Of a stretch of DNA of 64,000 nt, positions 56,036 through 64,000 are shown piece after piece; position 1 is the first letter of the stretch; each line of letters begins with the position of its first letter. The translations under genes and the position numbers were made by a program. Where the stretch lies: contig JADJGA010000003.1 of NCBI GenBank assembly GCA_016708265.1, forward strand, positions 372,001 to 436,000, given 5' to 3'. The notes beneath the pieces are model-generated. The model ran no database searches and was not told the DNA's origin. It saw only the letters and a program-made list of their open reading frames with translations. The stretch comes from Saprospiraceae bacterium (GTDB lineage Bacteria; Bacteroidota; Bacteroidia; Chitinophagales; Saprospiraceae).

Positions 56036-57463
56036 ATGAAATTTACACCTGAAAAATATGCTATCCCTGATGCACCTATGGTTCCATTCATTGATCCGGA
56101 GGAAATATGGGAAATATTGAACACAACAGTGTCAACAAAAGAAAGAGTAAAGGAAGTAATTAGCCTTGCCCTGTCCAAAAAACGTCTGAGCCTTGAGGAA
56201 GTGGCGGTCCTTATCAACGCAGATGATCCGGAGCTGATAGAAGAGATAAAAAATGGAGCTAAAACTCTCAAAAATACTATTTACGGCAATCGTATTGTCC
56301 TTTTTGCACCATTGTACATTGGCAACAAATGTGCAAATAACTGCACTTACTGCGGATTCAGGGCTTCAAATAAGGATGCTCAGAGAAAAACCCTTAATGA
56401 TGAGGAAATAATCAGGGAAATAGAAGCACTTGAAGATAATGGACAGAAACGGCTTATTCTCGTCTACGGAGAACACGCACAATACAGTCCGGAGTATATT
56501 GCAGAAACAGTCAGATTAGCATATTCTGTTAAAAAAGGAAATGGAGAGATACGAAGGGTCAATATAAATGCAGCCCCCCTTGAAATAGAAGGATTCAGAA
56601 CTGTAAAAGATGCAGGTATAGGCACCTTCCAGGTTTTTCAGGAAACATATAACCCTGATGCTTATAAAACATACCATCTGAGAGGAAAAAAAGCCGACTT
56701 CAATTACCGTCTCACTTCTCTTGACAGGGCACAGGAAGCAGGACTGGATGACGTTGGGATTGGTGTCCTTTTCGGATTATATGACTGGAGATTTGATGTT
56801 ATGGGCCTTGTCAGGCATACCAATCATCTTGAAGCATGTTATAATGTTGGACCCCACACTATTTCCTTTCCGCGTATCAAGGATGCTTCGACACTGGATC
56901 TTGGAACCAAATATTTTGTCAGCGATGAGGATTTCTCAAAGCTGATAGCAATCCTCAGACTTGCAGTGCCATATACCGGCATGATACTGACAGCAAGAGA
57001 ACCTGCATATCTGCGTGATGAGATCATTCAGTATGGTGTATCGCAGATAGACGGAGGTACAAAAATAGAACTTGGCAGTTATACAAATACCCTGAATCAT
57101 GAACAAAACCTGAACAAAGGGCAGTTCCGTATCAATGATGAACGCTCCCTGAATGAGATCATTGATGAGTTGTTGGAAAAAGATATGCTGCCTTCGTTTT
57201 GCACATCATGCTACAGAATGGGCAGGACAGGAGAGCACTTCATGGAGTTTTCAGTACCGGGATTCATTAAAAGGTTCTGTTCTCCCAATGCCATACTCAC
57301 CCTGGCTGAATATCTTATGGATTATGCACCGGAACATACATTTAAAAAAGGTTGGGAAGTGATAGATAAAAATGTCAGGCTTCTCGAAAACGAGAAAATT
57401 CATCCGGTCCTGCTGGAAAGAATTGAAATGATAAAAAAAGGAGAAAGGGATTTATATTTTTAA
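56036..57463 (+). CDS. hydG: [FeFe]-hydrogenase maturase HydG (radical SAM tyrosine lyase)
   Basis: 475 residues. Radical SAM site C99-x3-C103-x2-C106 (CANNCTYCGF). The C-terminal auxiliary-cluster site CTSC...FIKRFC is present (FCTSCYRMGRTGEHFME), which distinguishes HydG from ThiH. HydG cleaves tyrosine to supply CO and CN- to the H-cluster precursor. It is followed 9 bp later by hydF and then hydE, so the three maturases form one operon. No hydrogenase structural gene is in the window. Confidence 0.95.
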   Translation: MKFTPEKYAIPDAPMVPFIDPEEIWEILNTTVSTKERVKEVISLALSKKRLSLEEVAVLINADDPELIEEIKNGAKTLKNTIYGNRIVLFAPLYIGNKCANNCTYCGFRASNKDAQRKTLNDEEIIREIEALEDNGQKRLILVYGEHAQYSPEYIAETVRLAYSVKKGNGEIRRVNINAAPLEIEGFRTVKDAGIGTFQVFQETYNPDAYKTYHLRGKKADFNYRLTSLDRAQEAGLDDVGIGVLFGLYDWRFDVMGLVRHTNHLEACYNVGPHTISFPRIKDASTLDLGTKYFVSDEDFSKLIAILRLAVPYTGMILTAREPAYLRDEIIQYGVSQIDGGTKIELGSYTNTLNHEQNLNKGQFRINDERSLNEIIDELLEKDMLPSFCTSCYRMGRTGEHFMEFSVPGFIKRFCSPNAILTLAEYLMDYAPEHTFKKGWEVIDKNVRLLENEKIHPVLLERIEMIKKGERDLYF

Positions 57464-57472
57464 AAAGTAATT

Positions 57473-58674
57473 ATGAAAAAAGGAAAAGACCTCAAGCCTC
57501 ATATTGGTATTTTCGGACGAAGAAATGTAGGTAAAAGTTCATTCATTAATGCAATAACAGGTTCGGATGTTGCAATAGTATCCGATATTGCCGGCACTAC
57601 AACAGATCCTGTCAAAAAATCAATTGAAATATTTGGAATAGGTCCTGCAATAATTGTCGATACTGCCGGAATAGATGATTCAGGTGAGCTGGGTGAAAAA
57701 AGGATCAGTAAATCTCTCCAGACCATAAAGAACATGGATTGTGCAATACTGCTGATCGCCTCAAATCAATTCGATGAGTTTGAAAATCAGCTAATTAGTC
57801 ACTTCAACAATTTTGATGTGCCTTATCTGATAGTTCACAATAAAACTGATAAGGATGAATTATCGAATGATACTATAAAAAACATCAAAAAATTGACAGA
57901 TGCAGCCATAGTTGAGTTCAGTGCTGTGACAGGTCAAAATATGGATTCCCTTATCGATGCAATAAAAGGAACAATTCCGGAAACAGCATATCAAAAATCC
58001 TCCCTTTTGGGTGGGATTATTGAACGCGGAGATATTGTCATGCTTATTACCCCGGTCGATTCAGAAGCTCCGGACGGAAGGATGATACTGCCACAGGTCA
58101 TGGCAATCAGAGATGTACTCGACCATGATGCAATCAATATAGTTGTTAAGGAAACTGAAGCAGAATATTTTCTTAAAACCACAGGAATAAAACCTAAACT
58201 CGTAATTACAGACAGTCAGGCTTTTGGTTTTGTGAGCAAAATAATCCCCGAAGATATTCCGCTGACCGGGTTCAGTGTGGCATATGCTCGGATGCGGGGC
58301 CCGTTTGAAGAATATGTAAAAGGAGTAAAAAAATATCCTCACTCAAAGATGGTGACCGGATACTTATACTGGAATCCTGTACACATCAGGTAAGTTGCGA
58401 TGATATAGGCAGATTTAAAATTCCGCGGTGGGTAAGAGATTTTACCAAAAAGGAACTTGAATTTGACACCACATCAGGTTTGAATGAAATAATAAGACCA
58501 ATAACAGACTATGCACTTGTAATCCAGTGCGGGGGTTGTATGATAACCAGAAAACAGGTTCACAACCGGTTAAAAACTGCAATAGATGCAGGTATACCTG
58601 TCACAAATTATGGAATTGCCATAGCTTATATGAATGGAATATTTGAAAGAGCTATACATCCTTTTTTAAAATAA
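57473..58674 (+). CDS. hydF: [FeFe]-hydrogenase maturation GTPase HydF, frameshifted
   Basis: About 400 residues if repaired. The GTPase domain has P-loop GRRNVGKSS, the DIAGTTTDPV switch and DTAGIDD. The C-terminal cluster domain has ESCTHQ...DDIGRFKIPRW and, 60 residues later, QCGGCM; these give the CxH...CxxC ligands, with Gln where many HydF have His. The first frame ends at 58393. Adding one A to the run of seven A (58327-58333) gives GVKKISSLKDGDRILILESCTH and joins both parts. HydF is the scaffold that carries the 2Fe subcluster to HydA. With intact neighbours, a sequencing error or slippage is more likely than gene loss. Confidence 0.9.
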
Positions 58675-58678
58675 TCCA

Positions 58679-59770
58679 ATGATTTCAATTAACGGCATAT
58701 TAGAACAGAAAGCGTTTACCAGGGAAGATATTATCACATTGCTTGGGCTGAAGGGTGATAACCAGCAATTGCTTATTAACAAAGCAAGAAAGTTGACAAA
58801 TGATAGAATAGGCAATAAAGTTTACTTCAGAGGATTGATTGAATACTCTAATATTTGTGTAAAAAATTGTTTCTATTGCGGAATAAGAAAGGAAAACAGA
58901 GAGCAGCACAGATATACCATGCGGGATGATGAGGTTCTGGCATGTGCAAGATTTGCCTATAAATATGATTATGGCAGCATTGTGATACAGACAGGAGAAA
59001 GAAACGATAAAGATTTTGTTGATAAAATAGAATTTCTTATTAAGGAGATTAAAAATCAATCTGACAATAAACTGGGAATAACTCTTTCGCTTGGAGAACA
59101 GTCATATGAAACATACAAAAGATGGTTTGAAGCAGGAGCACACCGATATTTATTGCGAATTGAAACATCTAATCGTGATTTATACCAGCGCTATCATCCA
59201 TCAAATGAAGAACATAGTTTTGATAAAAGAATTGAAGCACTCAATATGATCAAACAGGCTGGTTACCAGCTTGGAACAGGTGTGATGATTGGTTTGCCAG
59301 GCCAGAGTATTGAAGACCTTGCTGATGATATCTTATTTCTTAAAGGATTTGATGTTGACATGGTTGGTATGGGTCCATATATCGAACATGAACATACTCC
59401 AATGTATCTGGACCCGGATTTGACTTTAACTAAAGAAGAGAGATTCGATCTTTCGCTCAATATGATAGCGACTTTAAGGCTGGTTATGCCTGATATAAAT
59501 ATGGCAGCCACTACTGCAATGCAGGCAATCGACCCTGCAGGAAGAGAAAAAGCCATCATGGCAGGAGCTAATATCGTGATGCCTAACCTGACTCCGGTTA
59601 AATACAGGGAAAGTTATATGCTGTATGAGGGTAAACCGTGTCTTGACGAAGATGCATCTAAATGTACATCTTGCCTGATAATGAGAATCAAATCAACAGG
59701 TTCTGAAGTGGCACTTGGTGAATGGGGAGACTCAATGCACTTTCTCAACAGCCAAATCAGCGATAGTTAA
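58679..59770 (+). CDS. hydE: [FeFe]-hydrogenase maturase HydE (radical SAM)
   Basis: 363 residues. Radical SAM site C60-x3-C64-x2-C67 (CVKNCFYCGI), then the HydE-type core (IQTGERNDKDFVDKIEFLIKEIK; LRIETSNRDLYQRYHP; GVMIGLPGQSIEDLADDI; MGPYIEHEHTPM). Makes the dithiolate-bridge precursor of the H-cluster. It starts 4 bp after hydF. Together HydE, HydF and HydG imply an active [FeFe] hydrogenase elsewhere in the genome. Confidence 0.95.
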   Translation: MISINGILEQKAFTREDIITLLGLKGDNQQLLINKARKLTNDRIGNKVYFRGLIEYSNICVKNCFYCGIRKENREQHRYTMRDDEVLACARFAYKYDYGSIVIQTGERNDKDFVDKIEFLIKEIKNQSDNKLGITLSLGEQSYETYKRWFEAGAHRYLLRIETSNRDLYQRYHPSNEEHSFDKRIEALNMIKQAGYQLGTGVMIGLPGQSIEDLADDILFLKGFDVDMVGMGPYIEHEHTPMYLDPDLTLTKEERFDLSLNMIATLRLVMPDINMAATTAMQAIDPAGREKAIMAGANIVMPNLTPVKYRESYMLYEGKPCLDEDASKCTSCLIMRIKSTGSEVALGEWGDSMHFLNSQISDS

Positions 59771-59848
59771 AACAATTGGCAGTAAGCAGTCAACAGTAGG
59801 CAGTCAGTAGTAGACAGTCAACAGTCGGCAGTTTGTGGACTTAGACTG
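59771..59848. repeat. Degenerate CAGT/AGTC-rich repeat, IS target
   Basis: About ten degenerate copies of a 7-8 bp word (GCAGTCA, ACAGTAG, GTAGACA). Similar DNA continues on the other side of the IS (61474-61515) and also surrounds IS copy 1 (41175-41211 and 42834-42845). Confidence 0.6.
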
Positions 59849-59922
59849 TGGTCTCATAGTATAGGTTGACAGAAAAATGTAAACCTAAATCTTTAAAAAT
59901 TTCATCAAAATTAATAAATTCG

Positions 59923-60300
59923 ATGAAAAAAATGGAAAAGATGACAAAAAAAAGAATTCGGACATTTAGTACGGAGTTCAAAAAAGAGAAAGTACAATTA
60001 ATAGAAGAAGGTAAGATCACAGTTGTTCAAATAAGCAAATTATATGAAGTTAGTCGAAAAGCGGTATATAACTGGCTTAAAAAATACGGTCGACTTCCTT
60101 CAGCAGAGCGAATGGTAATAGAGAAAAAAAGTGAATCGATGAAGAACGTAGAATTACTTAAGAAAATAGAAGAATTAGAAAGAGTAATAGGTAAGCAACA
60201 GGTAGAGATATTGTACAAAGAAGAGATAATTAGGTTAGGAAGTGAGATAATTGGAAAGGATCTTGAAAAAAAGTACAATTCGCAGCAATCGAAAGATTGA
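59923..60300 (+). CDS. IS3 transposase OrfA, copy 2 (HTH)
   Basis: 125 residues from ATG 59923. HTH domain (FKKEKVQLIEEGKITVVQISKLYEVSRKAVYNWLKKYGRLP) and leucine-rich coil. A slippery A AAA AAG (about 60264-60271) precedes the stop and would give a -1 frameshift into OrfB, as is standard for IS3-family fusion transposases. Confidence 0.87.
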   Translation: MKKMEKMTKKRIRTFSTEFKKEKVQLIEEGKITVVQISKLYEVSRKAVYNWLKKYGRLPSAERMVIEKKSESMKNVELLKKIEELERVIGKQQVEILYKEEIIRLGSEIIGKDLEKKYNSQQSKD

Positions 60301-61205
60301 TTGATCGGAAGGCTGAATATGGTATTACAAATGAACAAGTGTTTGCAGTTTCAAAAATAAGCAGACAGAGTTTTAGTAAATGGAAAAAAAGATCAACAAC
60401 GATTACTGCGATAAAAGAACATATAGTTCAAAAAGTTGAACAAGTAAGGGTAAAGCACAAAAAAATGGGATCAAGGCCAATGTATTATGCGGCTAACATT
60501 TCAGAGATACCAGGCATAGGAATTACAAAATTTGAAAGGTTTATGTCTGACTTAGGAATGGTTCAGAAACCAAACAGGAAATGGAATAGGACAACAATAT
60601 CAGTAAAACATTCATACCCTAATTTAATAAACTCAAAGGTAATAACATCAACAAATGAAGTTGTTGTTGGAGATATAACTTACTATTATTCAGGCAAGGA
60701 GCAATACTACATATTCACACTGAAAGATATGTATAGTAAGAGAATTTTAGGATTGAGTGGTTCGCTGGATATGAGCAAAGAAAGTGCACTTGCAGCATTC
60801 AAACAAATGCTTGAAGTAAAGAAAGGTGAACATATCGAAGGAATGATTCATCATACAGATGCAGGATCGCAATACTTGTCGAATCTATACAAAGATAAGT
60901 TGGAAGCTAATAAAATCAAGATAAGCATTGCTAAAAATTGTTTAGAAAATGGAGCAGCAGAACAACTAAATGGCGTAGTTAAAAATGATTACTTGTGCAG
61001 CTTTGAAATACGAAATTTGAATCATTTGAAAAAAGTATTGAACGAAATCAAAATACTGATAAATGAACACAGACCAGTTGCAGCCCTGGGGTACAGAACT
61101 CCGGTAGAATTTGAAAATTATATCAAGGGGTTAAGTCAGGATCAAAGGCCAAAAGTGGCTTTTTACGACTTCATAAGCGGAAATAATACGTGGGGGGATT
61201 TTTAA
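60297..61205 (+). CDS. IS3 transposase OrfB, copy 2 (DDE integrase core)
   Basis: 302 residues (from a TTG at 60297 overlapping orfA by 4 bp; more likely expressed as an OrfAB fusion). HTH_21-like start (ITNEQVFAVSKISRQSFSKWKK). rve core: VVGDITYYYSGKEQYYIFTLKDMYS (first Asp), HHTDAGSQYLSN (second Asp), NGAAEQLNGVVKNDYL (Glu). C-terminal HRPVAALGYRTPVEFENYIKG. Confidence 0.9.
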   Translation: MIDRKAEYGITNEQVFAVSKISRQSFSKWKKRSTTITAIKEHIVQKVEQVRVKHKKMGSRPMYYAANISEIPGIGITKFERFMSDLGMVQKPNRKWNRTTISVKHSYPNLINSKVITSTNEVVVGDITYYYSGKEQYYIFTLKDMYSKRILGLSGSLDMSKESALAAFKQMLEVKKGEHIEGMIHHTDAGSQYLSNLYKDKLEANKIKISIAKNCLENGAAEQLNGVVKNDYLCSFEIRNLNHLKKVLNEIKILINEHRPVAALGYRTPVEFENYIKGLSQDQRPKVAFYDFISGNNTWGDF

Positions 61206-61473
61206 AGGCATTTAGAAGAACAAGTGTCTATTTTTATAGTTTACATATGTAAAGTGCAAAAAAAAGCAGTACCTTTGTTAGATACTGCCAGAAAGAAGAC
61301 TCTTTATCTTCACCAAATGTATTCCTTGAATGACCTGATCCCCCCAGAACAGATGCATTCTCCGCTTCCATTGGCTTGACAAATTTATAACTTTTTTTAT
61401 TTTTTAACCAAAGAAATTTTTAAAGAAATTTTTCGTAGTTTACAAATATTTGTCAACCATTTTCATGAGACCT

Positions 61474-61994
61474 CAGACCGTAGACCGTAGACTGAAGACT
61501 ACAGACTGAAGACAAAACTGAACTTTAATTAATTAAGACTATTATAAATAACCCTCACTGATTAATTCAACTTAAATATTTCCTAATTTATAGTTAACTT
61601 TGTCACTTAGATAGAATAAAGATTTTTTAAAAATTGAAGTTAAGGACAATGCGATCCCGACATTTATCGTCGGGAGTTTGAGAAGGAGAATGCAGGAAAT
61701 TTTACCGAAACCTTGTAGGTAAAATTTTCGGAATTGAAACCTTAATAACAAATATATCTTATTACAAATAAAAGTTTGCGAGTTTATCCCGATAATGATC
61801 GGGATCGCACGTCCCGACATTTATCGTCGGGATTGCTTCTTTTTGACGGCTCAAAAAGTAAAGAAATTAAATCTAAGAATTGATCTTATTTTAGATAAAA
61901 TGTGGTTAAAATTTAATTTATAAAGAGAGTAATAACTTATATAGTAATGAAATATAATCGTTTTTAAATAGTTATTTTTAACAACTTCATTTTT
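61474..61994. other. Non-coding interval with a cluster of hairpins
   Basis: 521 bp. Degenerate GTAGACC-like repeats (61474-61515) are followed by several hairpins: CCCGAC...GTCGGG twice (61656-61674 and 61813-61831), AAATTTTACC...GGTAAAATTT (61697-61727), TCCCGAT..ATCGGGA (61787-61804) and CTTTTTGA-CGGC-TCAAAAAG (61839-61858). No gene is seen. Confidence 0.65.
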
Positions 61995-63293
61995 ATGATA
62001 TTTACTTTAAGCCTGATTTTCGCAATAACTATTTCAATAATAACAGTTTTTTCAATTTTAAGAATTGTAAAATTCACGAGATTGAAAACTACATGGATTT
62101 TAATCGGTCTTGGTATAATTCTTTTAGCCTTTGGACAGGTAATAGAGATTTATAATCTTTATTACAAGGAAAACAGTAAAACTCTGCTGAGCATTTTTAT
62201 TGCCATCAATTGCATAGTAATTACTGTAATAAATTTTGCAATGTTCAGGATCAGCAAATGGCTTAAAAAACTCAGAAAAACTGAAAAAGAAAAACTGGAA
62301 TCCGAAAACCGGTTCCAGTTGCTGTTTGACAATTCAGGTGATGAAATTTACCTCGAAGATTTTGATGCCAATATCATTGAAGTCAACAGTGAGGCTACCA
62401 GAAAATTGGGATTTACGAAAGAAGAGCTGTTGAATAAGAATTTTGCTGATCTGAAGACTCCCAAATATACAGGTATGGTTAAGAAAAACCTGAAGATCGT
62501 AATTACAACAGGGAAACATGTATTTGAAACTGAACATCTTACAAAAAATGGCAAGGTGATATTTCTTGAAATGAGCAGCAGGGTTATTGACTATATGGGC
62601 AAAAAGGCGATATTGAGCATTGGAAGAGATATAACTGAAAGGAAAGATATAGAAAGGAAAATCGCTTCAGCCATTATTGAAACTGAAGAAAAAGAGAGAA
62701 GGAGATTTGCTGCAGACCTTCATGATGATCTCGCACCCCTGCTTTCAACTATCAAACTCTATATTGACCTCCTGAAAAAAGGAAATTTCAATAAGATAAG
62801 CCCACAGGAAACAATCCAGTCAATTGACGAACTGATAGAAAAAGCCATAGTTTCAACCAGGGAAATTTCCAATAATATAATGCCAAGCATACTCCAGGAT
62901 TTTGGTCTTATAGCTGCAGTAAAAGACTTTTGCACTTATATAAACAATACTAAATCAATTAACATCATCCTTGATTGTGAACAATATAAACTTACAGGTT
63001 CCAGGATCGAGGAAACTGTATTATTTCAGAGTATCAAGGAATTGGTTCATAATACATTGAAGCATTCAAATGCTTCAAAAATTGATATCTTCCTTGAAAG
63101 CAATGATGACCACATCAATCTCTTTTATAAAGACAACGGAATCGGTTTCGATGTTAATGATAAAACCCTTAATCCGACAGGACTGGGTCTGAACAATATA
63201 GTCAACAAGGTTAAAACAATAAATGGACTCACTATGATAAAAAGTGAACCCGATCAGGGTATGTCCATGCTCATTACTCTTAAAGTAAAATAG
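61995..63293 (+). CDS. PAS-domain sensor histidine kinase (NarL-partner type)
   Basis: 432 residues. Two or three N-terminal helices without a large external domain, a coiled coil, a PAS domain (about 105-215; FQLLFDNSGDEIYLEDFDANIIEVNSEATRKLGF), a HisKA_3 box (ERRRFAADLHDDLAPLLSTIKLYIDLL, phospho-His in LHDDL) and an HATPase domain (DNGIGFDVNDKTLNPTGLGLNNI). It is followed 5 bp later by its response regulator. Confidence 0.92.
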   Translation: MIFTLSLIFAITISIITVFSILRIVKFTRLKTTWILIGLGIILLAFGQVIEIYNLYYKENSKTLLSIFIAINCIVITVINFAMFRISKWLKKLRKTEKEKLESENRFQLLFDNSGDEIYLEDFDANIIEVNSEATRKLGFTKEELLNKNFADLKTPKYTGMVKKNLKIVITTGKHVFETEHLTKNGKVIFLEMSSRVIDYMGKKAILSIGRDITERKDIERKIASAIIETEEKERRRFAADLHDDLAPLLSTIKLYIDLLKKGNFNKISPQETIQSIDELIEKAIVSTREISNNIMPSILQDFGLIAAVKDFCTYINNTKSINIILDCEQYKLTGSRIEETVLFQSIKELVHNTLKHSNASKIDIFLESNDDHINLFYKDNGIGFDVNDKTLNPTGLGLNNIVNKVKTINGLTMIKSEPDQGMSMLITLKVK

Positions 63294-63298
63294 GATAT

Positions 63299-63937
63299 AT
63301 GGAAATAATCAGTTTAGCAATAGCCGATGATCATGAAATATTTCGTAAAGGCCTCCGAATAATTCTAAATGAACTGGATCAGGTCAAGGTATTGGGTGAA
63401 GCTCAAAACGGAAATGAGCTTATGGAAATCCTGAAGCATCAGGATATTGACCTTGTACTAATGGATATCAGGATGCCTGTGATGGATGGAATCGAAGCCA
63501 CCAGGAAAATAGTGGAAAAATATCCCGGCACCAAAGTTATAGCCCTGACAATGTTCGAAGAGATAGGCTATTTCAACCAGATGATTGAAGCAGGCGCTGA
63601 TGGATTCCTGCTGAAAAAGACAAATAAAGATGAACTTGAAACCGCAATCATGACGGTAATGAGCGGAGAAAATTATTTTTCCGAAGAATTCATGAATAAA
63701 GTAAACCGCTCGCAAAGACCAAACACAAAACTCGTAGATGTTGAGCTTACTGACCGTGAACAGGAAGTGCTGGAACTGATCTGCAAGGGGATGTCAAATG
63801 CTGAAATCTCAAAATATCTCGGTGTGAGTGCCAGAACAGTTGATGGCCATAGAGCCCACCTGCTGGAAAAAACCGGAGCAAAAAATTCACCCCACCTGGT
63901 GATGTATGCAATAAAGAATGGGCTGATCAAAGCGTAA
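63299..63937 (+). CDS. LuxR/NarL-family response regulator
   Basis: 212 residues. Receiver with phospho-acceptor in DLVLMDIRMPVMDG (Asp about 58) and a C-terminal LuxR HTH (LTDREQEVLELICKGMSNAEISKYLGVSARTVDGHRAHLLEKTG). Partner of the kinase at 61995. Targets unknown. Confidence 0.93.
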   Translation: MEIISLAIADDHEIFRKGLRIILNELDQVKVLGEAQNGNELMEILKHQDIDLVLMDIRMPVMDGIEATRKIVEKYPGTKVIALTMFEEIGYFNQMIEAGADGFLLKKTNKDELETAIMTVMSGENYFSEEFMNKVNRSQRPNTKLVDVELTDREQEVLELICKGMSNAEISKYLGVSARTVDGHRAHLLEKTGAKNSPHLVMYAIKNGLIKA

Positions 63938-64000
63938 GCAATTCACTTTGCCTTTGTTGGAGTTTTCAACAGCAGCTGGAGATATAAGCGGTCTGTCTGT

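Larger units (their letters stand above)
59849..61473 (+). mobile_element. IS3-family element, copy 2 (intact)
   Basis: 1625 bp with imperfect terminal inverted repeats starting TGGTCTCAT and ending ATGAGACCT. Both orfA and orfB are open. It is inverted relative to copy 1, about 17 kb away, so recombination between the two could invert the segment that holds the ABC, ccsBA and hydGFE genes. Confidence 0.88.

Overview
The window looks like the chromosome of an uncultured or environmental member of the Bacteroidota. The evidence is low G+C, TAnnTTTG-type promoters, several families typical of the phylum (a DUF5777 beta-barrel, a GldM C-terminal-like domain, a CzcA-TolC fusion, a fused CcsBA) and many short palindromic intergenic repeats. 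The gene content points to anaerobic, redox-active metabolism rich in multiheme cytochromes, with maturation of an [FeFe] hydrogenase. No tRNA, rRNA or CRISPR array was seen.

Layout. 1-7436: an electron-transfer cluster with a giant multiheme cytochrome of at least 33 CxxCH motifs, an outer-membrane beta-barrel, an OB-fold lipoprotein, a 13-heme cytochrome, a small membrane cytochrome b and a 10-heme cytochrome. 7580-9084: small genes and a cation-efflux remnant. 9085-19750: an accessory region of unrelated genes, all on the minus strand (DUF1398, DUF2200, catalase-peroxidase KatG, two HExxH peptidases, hypotheticals). They are separated by imperfect palindromes of 58-133 bp that resemble integron attC sites. 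An IS91-like element with a tyrosine recombinase sits between two of these sites, and a ~395-bp leader occurs twice. 19751-21474: AT-rich DNA and an HTH regulator. 21475-26932: a heavy-metal RND efflux pair. 27191-35906: a second electron-transfer cluster (heptaheme cytochrome with cytochrome b; then a CX4CH lipoprotein, DUF5777 barrel, Tat-type Fe-S protein, NrfD, anchored periplasmic protein, monoheme cytochrome, collagen-like multiheme lipoprotein). 36080-39860: a PhnD-like binding protein, a histidine kinase and a sigma-54 activator. 40257-55815: Fe-S nitroreductase, an IS copy, ABC exporter, CcsBA cytochrome c maturation, acyl-CoA synthetase, a HI0074/HI0073-type pair and a large BNR-repeat secreted protein. 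56036-59770: HydG, HydF and HydE. 59849-61473: a second, inverted copy of the IS. 61995-63937: a NarL-type two-component pair.

How it fits together. Cluster 1 has the parts expected of a route from the quinone pool through a periplasmic cytochrome and an outer-membrane conduit to a cell-surface cytochrome. Cluster 2 looks like a second quinol-linked branch of the Fe-S/NrfD type without a molybdoenzyme. CcsBA would load the hemes. An 11-bp motif, GACGAAAAATC, recurs upstream of three transcription units of cluster 2, as a 20-bp-spaced pair in two of them, and may be a shared operator.

Caution: at least eight genes are broken by a single-base change, mostly in homopolymers. Comparing the two IS copies suggests that many of these are sequencing errors rather than true pseudogenes.
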